A stretch of DNA of 31,974 nt from an uncultured Porphyromonadaceae bacterium (GTDB lineage: Bacteria > Bacteroidota > Bacteroidia > Bacteroidales > Muribaculaceae), in assembly GCA_900548975.1 (NCBI GenBank), contig URMS01000031.1:1-31974 (forward strand), given 5' to 3'. A program made the position numbers and the translations under genes. A model generated the notes under the pieces. It was not told where the DNA came from. It worked only from the letters and a program-made list of their open reading frames with translations, and did not search any database. Below are positions 16,565 through 24,385 of the stretch, in pieces (positions within the stretch are counted from its first letter, which is position 1; every line of letters starts with the position of its first letter).

Positions 16565-17341
16565 ATGAAAGCTCTCTTTTTCGACATCGACGGTACACTT
16601 ATCGACATAAAAACGCACAAAATTCCGGAATCGACAACTTTCGCTTTAAGAACGGCCAAAGAGAACGGCCACAAAATATTTATTGCCACAGGCCGCTCTC
16701 ACACTATTGTGGAAGTACCCGGATTGCCCAAAGAAATCATCGACGGCTATGTGACACTCAACGGAGCCATATGTATCGCCGGGAACTCGCCCGTAAGCCT
16801 CATTAAAATTCCGAAAGAATCTGTCAAAGCGCTATCCGACCTATGCATAGAACGAAATTATACCTGCCTTTTCGTCACAATGGACGGCATGAAAGTGGCA
16901 AACGCAGATGAAAAGTTCGAGACCGGTTTTCGGAAATATTTCAATCTTATACCTGTTCCGACAACGGATTTTAACTCGATTTTAAACGAGGACGTTTATC
17001 AGATGACCGTTTTCTTTACCAAAGAGACCGAAGACGAATTAAAGACCATTTTGCCGGATCTTGAATACAACCGTTGGTTTCCGACATTCGCCGATATCAC
17101 CGCCAGAGGTGTAGATAAAGCTATGGGTATAGGCATTATGGCAAAGCATCTGAATATCAACCTTTCCGACACCGTGGCATTCGGCGACGGAGGCAATGAT
17201 ATCCCGATGCTGAGAAAGGCCGGAACCGGAGTGGCCATGGGAAATGCTTCGGACGAAGTGAAGTCAAACGCCGATTATGTCACCGCAGATGTCAGCGACA
17301 ACGGCATTTATAAGGCGCTCAAGGATTTAGGAATAATTTAG
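16565..17341 (+). CDS. Cof-type HAD-IIB family hydrolase (sugar phosphatase-like)
   Basis: A 258-aa cytoplasmic protein with all four HAD motifs: motif I DIDGT (Asp7 nucleophile, Asp9), motif II ATGRS (Thr42), motif III Lys in GVDKAMG near 188 and motif IV FGDGGNDIPML near 205-212. The IIB cap lies between motifs II and III. The length is normal for the Cof/YidA group, which dephosphorylates sugar phosphates or, in some members, flavin or pyridoxal phosphates. The exact substrate cannot be told. It is divergent from a DeoR repressor with which it shares an operator region, suggesting that the substrate or product is a sugar phosphate linked to that regulator. Confidence 0.93.
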   Translation: MKALFFDIDGTLIDIKTHKIPESTTFALRTAKENGHKIFIATGRSHTIVEVPGLPKEIIDGYVTLNGAICIAGNSPVSLIKIPKESVKALSDLCIERNYTCLFVTMDGMKVANADEKFETGFRKYFNLIPVPTTDFNSILNEDVYQMTVFFTKETEDELKTILPDLEYNRWFPTFADITARGVDKAMGIGIMAKHLNINLSDTVAFGDGGNDIPMLRKAGTGVAMGNASDEVKSNADYVTADVSDNGIYKALKDLGII

Positions 17342-17354
17342 TCGGTCAAAGAAC

Positions 17355-17384
17355 ACGCAGGGCAGCCCGAAAGCCATCCTGCGT
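17355..17384. terminator. Weak hairpin between convergent genes
   Basis: ACGCAGG (17355-17361) and CCTGCGT (17378-17384) form a 7-bp stem with a 16-nt loop, 13 nt after the HAD gene's stop and 17 nt before the convergent FecR-domain gene's stop. There is no U-tract on either side, so it may be a bidirectional terminator of low strength or chance. Confidence 0.3.
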
Positions 17385-17401
17385 ACATGTATAAGAGTGT
17401 A

Positions 17402-18214
17402 TTATTTACCGGATGTGAGCCACATTTTCAGGTTCTCGGGAAGGGCTGTACCCTCCTCGGGCGCCTTGTGCGATTTGAGCATCATCTGCACCATCTGCAC
17501 ATCGAAGGGATAATTCGTAGCCACAAGGATATACTTTCCTTCCTCGCCGCCAAAGAATTCGAACGCATCGACAGCCGTAGTACCCGGGCCGACGAGCACA
17601 TAAGGCTCGCCCTGCGAATAATCGACATCGAAAAGGAGGCGCCGCTGAGGTTCGGAGCAGTCGACAACATTCACATACACAGGATCTTCGACCTTAGATG
17701 TTATCTCATACACATAAGTTGAGTCGGCATTGTACTTGCGCCGGAAGCTCACCGGCGACTGGCTGTCGCTTCGGCCCGAGATAAGAGCGTCGGCCACAAT
17801 CCGTTCCACCGAAATATCGCCGGAGCCGGAACCGCGCACTGCCACACCCTGCGGCTTGGTCTTCCGCCCACCGGCACCTTCCGACATTACATCGAGCACC
17901 GAGGCGCCGGCGCGCCGCACCACGGCCGATGACTGCTTGCGGGCCTCCGACATTATGTTGGCAACCTTGACATCGCCTGTCTTAAGCGAAGTGAACAGTT
18001 TCTTCGTGTCGTGATTGAGGATCGTCACACTTCCGCCGTCGGGAATATGGACAACTGTCTGCATCTTCACCTCATCGCGGCTTTTCAGCGGTTTAACGGC
18101 GCCGTCGATATCGGCGGTAACATTGCCGGTAACCTTGAAGACAGTGAGTCGAGGTGTTCCAAAAGCCGCAATCATCGACATACAGGCAAGAAATAGGACA
18201 AATAATCTTTTCAT
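17402..18214 (-). CDS. Secreted FecR-domain protein
   Basis: A 270-aa protein with a signal peptide at residues 1 to about 19. Residues about 22-85 have the pattern of a FecR domain (FKVTGNVTADIDG, then KSRDEVKMQTVVHIPDGGSV and a beta strand), here periplasmic and without the sigma-binding N-terminus of true anti-sigma factors. The rest is an unassigned beta-rich region (about 150-250) that includes YVYEITSKVEDPVYVNVVD. Its start overlaps the stop of the CHASE2 gene by 4 nt (ATGA), so the two are translationally coupled. A likely role is a periplasmic partner of the CHASE2 protein; the ligand is unknown. Confidence 0.82.
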   Translation of the reverse strand: MKRLFVLFLACMSMIAAFGTPRLTVFKVTGNVTADIDGAVKPLKSRDEVKMQTVVHIPDGGSVTILNHDTKKLFTSLKTGDVKVANIMSEARKQSSAVVRRAGASVLDVMSEGAGGRKTKPQGVAVRGSGSGDISVERIVADALISGRSDSQSPVSFRRKYNADSTYVYEITSKVEDPVYVNVVDCSEPQRRLLFDVDYSQGEPYVLVGPGTTAVDAFEFFGGEEGKYILVATNYPFDVQMVQMMLKSHKAPEEGTALPENLKMWLTSGK

Positions 18215-19296
18215 ACTGCAGATGGTTTATTACGTTTTTCAAGTATCAGTTTGCGGAATCGCCCTATGCGGCGTATCCGGATTCTACGCATAAAAATACC
18301 GGCAAGACCGTCCATGCCGTTCCACACGTCGACAGCAAGGGTACCGGCGGCGATCATGACAAGGGGCCTCGAGAAGTTGACATCGATATGGTGCGACACA
18401 TACATTTCCGTGCCAATGATAATAATGAGTATAAGCACGGCGATCTGCACCACACGCATCACAAGGTCGCCCCAGTCATAGCGCTTTAGTATTCGCGTCG
18501 ACGATACAAAGGCATAGCACAGCACGATGGCGACAAGCCAGTCGGCCCATTCGGGAAAATCGGTCACACGGTCGGGCGAAAGCATGGTGGCAATGGCCGA
18601 CGCATGTATCAGAATACCCGGCATAGCATCGTCGACAGGTGTCGGATGGACATCGGAAAAATCGTTGACAACGCCCACAAGCACTATCTTGCCTTCGAGC
18701 AATTCGGGCACATCGGGTAATTCGGCCGCATGAATGACATTGAATTCCACACCGGGATATTCTATTCTCATGCGCTCGGGAAGCTCTATTCCCGCACGGT
18801 ATAAATATGCAAGACGCGACGTGAAAGCGCCGTCGGTGATGCATTCGCGCACTGTGCTGCGGTAAGAGTCGGCCTCAAGATAAACCGACCCCTGTATCAG
18901 CCCCGGACATGAAGAATAGATATATGCCGACGTATCGGGCACAACGACATTGCTCATGCCCGAAAGGACTTCAACCAAACGCGGATCGTCCTCCTGCGGA
19001 AAACCGAAAAGCACGTCGATACCGACAGCGGCAGGTTCGCAAAGGGAAATCATTTCGAGCGCATCGGTTATCTCTCCGCGACTGAGGTCATCGACCGACA
19101 CCACCACGATATCGTCGTTGAGCGTGCGCACGGCACGGCTGTCCGACACCAGCTGGTAGAAATCGGAAGTCTCAAAATCCGACGATTTTTCAAGCGGCGA
19201 GAAATAGCTAAGCGACGATATGTCGTAGATAAAGAACCACGACAGTGCGAACGCGAGCACTACTATGACTAAATCGCAAAGAAAACTTTTCAACAT
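18211..19296 (-). CDS. CHASE2-domain membrane protein without an output domain
   Basis: A 361-aa protein. An N-terminal helix (residues about 6-28) is followed by an extracytoplasmic CHASE2 domain, about 30-250: IVVVSVDDLSRG, CEPAAVGIDVLFG, LEGKIVLVGVVNDFSDVHPTP and MPGILIHASAIATML are typical family segments. Three more hydrophobic segments lie at about 258-275, 288-308 and 318-335, and the protein ends in a basic cytoplasmic tail (RRIRIRRIGRFRK). CHASE2 normally senses a signal for an attached kinase, cyclase or diguanylate domain. None is attached here. The 4-nt overlap with the FecR-domain gene suggests that the pair works together. It begins 27 nt after the ArgC-like gene. Confidence 0.88.
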   Translation of the reverse strand: MLKSFLCDLVIVVLAFALSWFFIYDISSLSYFSPLEKSSDFETSDFYQLVSDSRAVRTLNDDIVVVSVDDLSRGEITDALEMISLCEPAAVGIDVLFGFPQEDDPRLVEVLSGMSNVVVPDTSAYIYSSCPGLIQGSVYLEADSYRSTVRECITDGAFTSRLAYLYRAGIELPERMRIEYPGVEFNVIHAAELPDVPELLEGKIVLVGVVNDFSDVHPTPVDDAMPGILIHASAIATMLSPDRVTDFPEWADWLVAIVLCYAFVSSTRILKRYDWGDLVMRVVQIAVLILIIIIGTEMYVSHHIDVNFSRPLVMIAAGTLAVDVWNGMDGLAGIFMRRIRIRRIGRFRKLILEKRNKPSAV

Positions 19297-19323
19297 AGGA
19301 GGAGAGCTTCAAGACAGTAATCA

Positions 19324-20220
19324 TCAGATCGACAGCCCCGTGCGTTCGTACAATCCGAAAAGAAGATTCATTATGTGCACGGCATTGCCTGTGACACCGC
19401 GTGTGAGGGCATCGACAGAGGCATAGACCGTAAGTTTGCCGTCATTGTGTGCAAGACGGATCAGGCACTTGTTGCTGCCGCGCAGATCTTCTTCGACGGG
19501 TCCCTTGCCGGGCACCACATAGGTAAAGTTGTGATCCTCGTAAGCGCTGTCGTATATGCGTTCGATCTCGTCAAGGGCGACATCGGTGGCAACCGTGGCC
19601 TCGAGGTCGAGCCGCGAGAAGGTAGTATCGCCGCCGGCGGCACATAGCACGCGTCCTTCGAACGATGGCTGAACACGGCGCAGCAATGCCGTAGCCTCGG
19701 CTGCGGCGGCAGCCAGATCGCCCGTGGAGCCGGAAAGTGTCACGGCGACATCGCCGCCGAGAAGACCGTATTTGGCCAGCGGAAACAGTGCAAGTTCTAT
19801 CAGCATAGCCTCGGCCGAGGGATTGACGGCAGCCCGTGCGCCACGCACAAGAGCCTTGCGGTTATACTCAGGAAAACCGTACTCGAACACCCCGGGATTC
19901 TTGATAAGCGACGGAGTGCGGCCCAGTACTATCAGACGGAAATCCTTGTCGTCGGCATATTTGGCAAGCAGTTCTTCGGTAAGGTTCTCCTCGTCGATAA
20001 CAAACAGCACGTCGAGCCCGTCGAGCTTGAGCACGCGCTCGAGCGTAAGCGATGTCTCGCCGGCGAACACCGGATGCAGCTCGGCAAGCGGTGTGGCGTT
20101 GCCGGCTGTCGACGCCACGGCCCGCAGATCGACATCGGGATGCCGCAGGAGCAGGCGGAGCAACTGTTTTCGGACGGGACTATGGACTTCCGACGGTCCG
20201 TATATACCAACTTTTATCAT
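19324..20220 (-). CDS. ArgC-like protein lacking the catalytic cysteine
   Basis: A 298-aa protein that aligns by eye along its length with N-acetyl-gamma-glutamyl-phosphate reductase: an N-terminal Rossmann region (VGIYGPSEVHSPVRKQLLRL, RHPDVDL), the segment YGFPEYNRKAL, then AVNPSAEAMLIELALFPL, and the C-terminal NAVHIMNLLFGLYERTGL. The enzyme's active-site NPGC is NPSA here (Asn133 to Ala136), so the cysteine is lost, and the family's HRH motif before the Glu-Ile-Glu helix is also missing. It therefore should not catalyse the arginine-pathway reduction. It lies 10 nt after waaA and in its operon. It may be a repurposed paralogue with a structural or regulatory role. The family is fairly sure, the function is not. 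Confidence 0.85.
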   Translation of the reverse strand: MIKVGIYGPSEVHSPVRKQLLRLLLRHPDVDLRAVASTAGNATPLAELHPVFAGETSLTLERVLKLDGLDVLFVIDEENLTEELLAKYADDKDFRLIVLGRTPSLIKNPGVFEYGFPEYNRKALVRGARAAVNPSAEAMLIELALFPLAKYGLLGGDVAVTLSGSTGDLAAAAAEATALLRRVQPSFEGRVLCAAGGDTTFSRLDLEATVATDVALDEIERIYDSAYEDHNFTYVVPGKGPVEEDLRGSNKCLIRLAHNDGKLTVYASVDALTRGVTGNAVHIMNLLFGLYERTGLSI

Positions 20221-20230
20221 AATTCAGGGA

Positions 20231-21514
20231 TTAGATCTGAGGAAAGATATCGGCCATGATTATATCGCTGGCCCCGATATTGGCCGCTATATAGTCGCCG
20301 GCGGCTTTGCCGGCTTTTTTACGAAGAGAATCATCGAGCAGCGGAGTCATGGCCGCATCGAAAGCCGCCGCTCCGTCTACACTGAAAGCGCCTCCGCAGG
20401 CAATGAGGTCGGCGGCTTCCTTGAATTTAGAATGACGCGGCCCGAAAAGCACGGGTACGCCGTAGGTCGCCGCCTCGTTGATATTGTGGATTCCGGCTCC
20501 GAAACCGCCTCCCACATAGGCCACATCGGCATATGCATAGAGACTGCTCAACAGGCCGAAGCAATCTATGATCAGACAGCTGAGTTTCCCGGCTGCTTCG
20601 GCCGCTGCTTCGGGCGAAGACGCATATATGCGGCGGAAATCGGAGAACAGCATGGTGCGGTCGCTGCCGAGGCGACGGCGCATAGCCGCCAGACGGTTTT
20701 TATCGAACTCGTGCGGCGCTATGATGGCCTTTACACCGGCGTGGGCCTCAAGCCACGGTATGTACACGTTCTCATCGCGCTCCCAGCTGCTTCCGAATAC
20801 TATCGTAAACCGCTTGCCCCCGCCGGCACCGAGGAAGCACTCTATCTCGGGGATAGCCTTGCGGTTGAGGCGGATAGCCGTAACACGGTCGAAGCGCGTG
20901 TCGCCGGCTACCGTGACATTTTCTATGCCGATACCGGCAAGAAGGCGCCTTGAACCCTCGTCCTGCACATAGAGATGCTCGAAATTGCCGAGCATCCTGC
21001 GGAACATCGAGCCCCAGGGTTTGAAAAAACGCTGAGACGGCCGGAAAATAGCCGAAATGATATAGGTGGGAATATTGCGCTTTTTGAGCCGTTCGAGATA
21101 GTTGCCCCAGAATTCATACTTAACGAAAACGGCCATGCGCGGACGCGCCGCATCGAGAAACGCATCGACATTGCGCGGCGTGTCGAAGGGAAGGTACACT
21201 ACAGCCACGCGCGGGTTGTAGTCGCACCTCACCTCATAGCCCGAAGGCGAAAAGAAACTGAGAAGTATGCTTTTGGAGGGGTCGCGGGCAAGCAGGGCGT
21301 CGATAAGCGGACGTGCCTGCTCGAATTCGCCCAGCGAGGCGGCATGGAACCATACGTCGAAGCCGTCGGGAGCCATGGCACGACGGAACGCGTCGAGACG
21401 CCGTATGGTCTCCGACTGGCCGTGAAGCATATGGCGCACCTTAGGGGAGCCGAGGGACACCAGCCGCGCGGCTCCGCCGTAGACGGCTATGCCGGCAGTA
21501 TAGAGCGGATTCAT
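20231..21514 (-). CDS. waaA: 3-deoxy-D-manno-octulosonic acid (Kdo) transferase
   Basis: A 427-aa enzyme that transfers Kdo from CMP-Kdo to lipid A precursor at the inner face of the cytoplasmic membrane. The N-terminus has a hydrophobic membrane-associated segment, then the conserved WFHAASLGEFEQARPL containing the proposed general base Glu63. Further family segments are FVKYEFWGNYLERLKKRNIP, YVQDEGSRRLLAGIGI with VAGDTRFDRV after it, and the C-terminal GGGFGAGIHNINEAATYGVP with FGPRHSKFKEA. The length is normal. Its ATG overlaps the stop of gltX by 4 nt. The number of Kdo residues added cannot be told. Confidence 0.95.
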   Translation of the reverse strand: MNPLYTAGIAVYGGAARLVSLGSPKVRHMLHGQSETIRRLDAFRRAMAPDGFDVWFHAASLGEFEQARPLIDALLARDPSKSILLSFFSPSGYEVRCDYNPRVAVVYLPFDTPRNVDAFLDAARPRMAVFVKYEFWGNYLERLKKRNIPTYIISAIFRPSQRFFKPWGSMFRRMLGNFEHLYVQDEGSRRLLAGIGIENVTVAGDTRFDRVTAIRLNRKAIPEIECFLGAGGGKRFTIVFGSSWERDENVYIPWLEAHAGVKAIIAPHEFDKNRLAAMRRRLGSDRTMLFSDFRRIYASSPEAAAEAAGKLSCLIIDCFGLLSSLYAYADVAYVGGGFGAGIHNINEAATYGVPVLFGPRHSKFKEAADLIACGGAFSVDGAAAFDAAMTPLLDDSLRKKAGKAAGDYIAANIGASDIIMADIFPQI

Positions 21515-23052
21515 TCAGCCGGCTCGATTCGTTCTACAGCAGCCTTGATTCGAGCCACGGTTGCATCGCGGCCAATCAGATCGGTTATATCGAACATGTG
21601 CGGACCCTTGCACTCGCCTACCACAGCGAGGCGGAAAGCGTTCATCACATTGCCAAGATGATAACCGTTGTCGGCTATCCACGCCATGACAGCGGGCTCG
21701 AGAACGGAGCTGTGGAAATCGCCGGCTTTTTCAAGGAGGTCCACAAGCTGCATCATTATGGCAGGCATTTCGGCGCTCCAGCGTTTTTTGACGGCTTTGG
21801 GATCGTATTCTGTCGGAGCCACGAAGAAGAAACGGGCGTTGTCCCATAGATCGCCGACAAAATTGATGCGGCTTTTCACCAGTCCTACCGCACGGGCTAT
21901 GTACTCGTCGGAGAAATCGGCCGGATTAACACCGTGTGCCTCAAGAACGGGCTTGAAAAGATCGGCAAGAGCCTTGTCATCCATAGCCTGAAGATAGGTG
22001 TGGTTGAACCATTTTGCCTTGTCGAAGGCGAATTTGGCACCCGAACGCGAGCAGTGGGCGAACGAGAATTTCGATATAAGCTCGTCGACGTTCATCACCT
22101 CGGTATCGTCGCCGGGATTCCAGCCGAGCAATGCCAGAAAATTGACCACGGCTTCGGGCAGATAGCCGCTCTCGCGATAGCCGCGCGAGGTCTCTCCGCT
22201 CTTGGGGTCGTGCCATTCCAGAGGGAAGACAGGGAAGCCGAGGCGATCGCCGTCGCGCTTGCTGAGTTTGCCTTTGCCGTCGGGTTTGAGCAGCAGGGGC
22301 AGATGCACGAATTCGGGCGCGGTATCGGCCCAGCCGAAAGCCTCGTAGAGAAGTACGTGGAGAGGCGCCGAAGGCAGCCATTCCTCGCCGCGGATCACGT
22401 GCGATACTTTCATCAGATGGTCGTCGACGATATTGGCAAGGTGGTATGTGGGCAGATCGTCGGCGCTCTTGTAGAGCACTTTGTCGTCGAGAATATCGCT
22501 CTTGATGGTCACAGTACCACGCAGAAGGTCGTTGACCACCACATCGCGTCCGGGCTCGACCTTGAAACGCACTACATACTGGGCACCGCTGTCGAGCAGG
22601 GCCTTAACCTCTTCGGCGCTCATGGCAAGCGAGTTGCGGAGCGAGCCGCGAGTCGAGGCATCGTACTGGAAATTCGGTATCTCGGCACGCTTTGCCTCAA
22701 GCTCGGCGGGAGTGTCGAAAGCTATGTATGCGCGACCGTTGTCGAGCAGCATCTTCACATGCTCGCGATATATGTCGCGGCGTTCACTCTGTTTGTAGGG
22801 GCCGTAGGGGCCGCCTTCGCGCACACCTTCGTCAATACCGATTCCCAGCCATGCGAGAGATTCGTTGATATAATCCTCGGCTCCGGGAACGAAGCGCTGC
22901 GAGTCGGTATCTTCGATGCGAAGGATCATCTTGCCGCCGTTCTGACGGGCAAAAAGATAGTTGTAGAGGGCGGTGCGCACACCGCCGATATGTAGCGGGC
23001 CTGTAGGCGACGGAGCGAAGCGCACACGCACTTCTCGTTTTTCTGTCGACAT
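21511..23052 (-). CDS. gltX: Glutamyl-tRNA synthetase
   Basis: A 513-aa class I synthetase that charges tRNA-Glu. The HIGH-type motif is in PSPTGPLHIGGVRTALYNYL near residues 13-32, and the KMSKS-type motif is KLSKRDG near 261-267. The segment LRIEDTDSQR that binds glutamate is present near 43-52, and a C-terminal anticodon-binding helical domain follows. Length and order are those of bacterial GluRS. Whether it is discriminating (tRNA-Glu only) or also charges tRNA-Gln cannot be decided from these motifs. It is the first gene of the operon with waaA and downstream genes, under a strong promoter at 23094-23124. Confidence 0.97.
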   Translation of the reverse strand: MSTEKREVRVRFAPSPTGPLHIGGVRTALYNYLFARQNGGKMILRIEDTDSQRFVPGAEDYINESLAWLGIGIDEGVREGGPYGPYKQSERRDIYREHVKMLLDNGRAYIAFDTPAELEAKRAEIPNFQYDASTRGSLRNSLAMSAEEVKALLDSGAQYVVRFKVEPGRDVVVNDLLRGTVTIKSDILDDKVLYKSADDLPTYHLANIVDDHLMKVSHVIRGEEWLPSAPLHVLLYEAFGWADTAPEFVHLPLLLKPDGKGKLSKRDGDRLGFPVFPLEWHDPKSGETSRGYRESGYLPEAVVNFLALLGWNPGDDTEVMNVDELISKFSFAHCSRSGAKFAFDKAKWFNHTYLQAMDDKALADLFKPVLEAHGVNPADFSDEYIARAVGLVKSRINFVGDLWDNARFFFVAPTEYDPKAVKKRWSAEMPAIMMQLVDLLEKAGDFHSSVLEPAVMAWIADNGYHLGNVMNAFRLAVVGECKGPHMFDITDLIGRDATVARIKAAVERIEPAE

Positions 23053-23093
23053 TGCTTAGTAAATATCGTGGTTCGTTATTATATAAAGTTCTG

Positions 23094-23124
23094 CAAAATT
23101 ACGAAATTTCCACGTACTTACAAA
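23094..23124 (-). promoter_or_regulatory. Promoter of gltX
   Basis: On the minus strand, TTTG (23124-23121), a 19-bp spacer and TAATTTTG (23101-23094) match the Bacteroidetes consensus TTTG / TAnnTTTG. The -7 box ends 42 nt before the gltX ATG, leaving a short leader. Confidence 0.72.
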
Positions 23125-23198
23125 TTATCGTCCGGCATATGTATCTATGTATCTATAGACTTTTGAATGAGAATTATAAATCCACATAAAAATATGCG

Positions 23199-23206
23199 TA
23201 AATTTG
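23199..23206 (+). promoter_or_regulatory. Possible -7 box for the ECF sigma operon
   Basis: TAAATTTG matches the Bacteroidetes -7 consensus and lies 67 nt before the sigma gene's ATG. There is no TTTG at the usual distance upstream (the nearest is at 23162-23165, 33 bp away), so the promoter is incomplete and may need another sigma factor or activator. Confidence 0.4.
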
Positions 23207-23273
23207 TATAATATTTTTTCAAAAAAATCTACCGAGGGTTGAGTTTTGCGATAGTTATGTGTCTTACTAGTGT

Positions 23274-23762
23274 ATGACGAACAGAAACGACATAGAGCAG
23301 CTATTCAAAGCACATTATGCGCAGATGTACCGGTTGGCCATGGCACTTCTGCACGACGATGATCTTGCGCGCGACATCGTCCACGATGTGTTTGCATCGT
23401 TGCTTGACGGTCATTCAGGCCTCCATGTCAGCGTAGGCTATCTGTTAAACGCTGTCAGGAACCGCAGCCTGAACCATATCCGCGACTGCGAGATCCATCA
23501 GCGCATAGCCAATCGGTATTTCCTTGACAATGAGGAGTACGACAGTGAACGATGGCCCGACGATGAAACGATAGCACAGATTTACAGCCTGATACACAAT
23601 GACATCCCTGCTCGGGCTAAGCGCGTCATTGAATTGCGTTTTTCCGAAGGTCTGCCGTTCGCCGGTATTGCAGCCGCAATGGGTATAAGCGAGACCGCCG
23701 TTTACCGTCATCTTAGCAATGCACTAAAAGTCATCCGTAAAAAACTCAACGAAAATGGATAA
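23274..23762 (+). CDS. ECF-type RNA polymerase sigma factor
   Basis: A 162-aa sigma-70 family protein of ECF size. Region 2 spans about residues 6-70 (FKAHYAQMYRLAMALLHDDD, RDIVHDVFASLL and the DNA-contacting YLLNAVRNRSLNHIRD). Region 4 spans about 108-158, with the helix-turn-helix LPFAGIAAAMGISETAVYRH. It overlaps the anti-sigma gene by 8 nt and is followed by an STN-containing outer membrane protein, the standard FecI-FecR-receptor order. It would direct transcription of the operon or of a remote target when the outer membrane protein signals through the anti-sigma factor. Confidence 0.93.
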   Translation: MTNRNDIEQLFKAHYAQMYRLAMALLHDDDLARDIVHDVFASLLDGHSGLHVSVGYLLNAVRNRSLNHIRDCEIHQRIANRYFLDNEEYDSERWPDDETIAQIYSLIHNDIPARAKRVIELRFSEGLPFAGIAAAMGISETAVYRHLSNALKVIRKKLNENG

Positions 23763-24384
23763 ATACGACCTCGTGCTTGATATTATCGAGCATCCCGAAA
23801 AATATTCTTCGGAACAGTTGGCCGAAATAATGTCGGAGCCGGAGACTCGCGAAATTTACAATCTACTCTGCAAAACGGAGTCAGCGATAAAAGGCTCCGA
23901 AGAGCCGGACGTCAATACCGAGTGGAAAAAATTCTCAAGATCTCAGTTAGTTCACCCTCACCGAGTATTCTCATGGCCTGGCAGTCGTGCCGCGTCAATA
24001 GCAGCCATAGTCGGCACATCAATCGCGGCGGTCGCCGCCGGGATAGCAGTTACCGTGTCGGTAATCGACTATAAATCGGAACCGATTGCTGAAAACACGG
24101 CTATCGCGCCGTCTGTTGTATCCGTATCATCAGATACTATAATAACCGAGTGTAACGTGAGCTTGAGCCCTGTAATATTTGAGGATGAGCCTCTTGAAAA
24201 AATCATGAATGAAGTTGCCAAAGCATACAGGGTTGAAGTGAAGTTCAATGAAGTGAGCGTCGCTTCTCTGCATCTTTACTATAAGTTTGATCCGTCGCTG
24301 ACTCTGAATGAAGTGATAGAACAACTCAACACTTTCGAGCAGATAAACATCAGACGAAACGGCAATACTCTAACCATTGACTAA
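23755..24384 (+). CDS. Short anti-sigma factor with C-terminal DUF4974/STN-like domain
   Basis: A 209-aa protein. Residues 1 to about 75 form a helical cytoplasmic sigma-binding region, one transmembrane helix lies at about 80-104 (Ala/Ile/Val-rich) and a periplasmic part follows. The last 75 residues (IFEDEPLEKIMNEVAKAYRV, then SLTLNEVIEQL) fit the DUF4974 domain found at the end of Bacteroidetes FecR-type anti-sigma factors. The FecR beta domain normally between the helix and DUF4974 is missing, and the protein is clearly shorter than the usual length of 300 or more residues. It overlaps the sigma gene by 8 nt and ends 1 nt before the outer membrane protein's ATG. It is probably a functional minimal version, since the frame is intact. 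Confidence 0.87.
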   Translation: MDKYDLVLDIIEHPEKYSSEQLAEIMSEPETREIYNLLCKTESAIKGSEEPDVNTEWKKFSRSQLVHPHRVFSWPGSRAASIAAIVGTSIAAVAAGIAVTVSVIDYKSEPIAENTAIAPSVVSVSSDTIITECNVSLSPVIFEDEPLEKIMNEVAKAYRVEVKFNEVSVASLHLYYKFDPSLTLNEVIEQLNTFEQINIRRNGNTLTID

Positions 24385-24385
24385 A

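Noticed and set aside
24377..24385. TTG start giving a three-residue longer outer membrane protein
   Set aside because: The ATG at 24386 follows the anti-sigma stop by 1 nt and gives a normal signal peptide. The TTG would sit within the previous gene's last codons.
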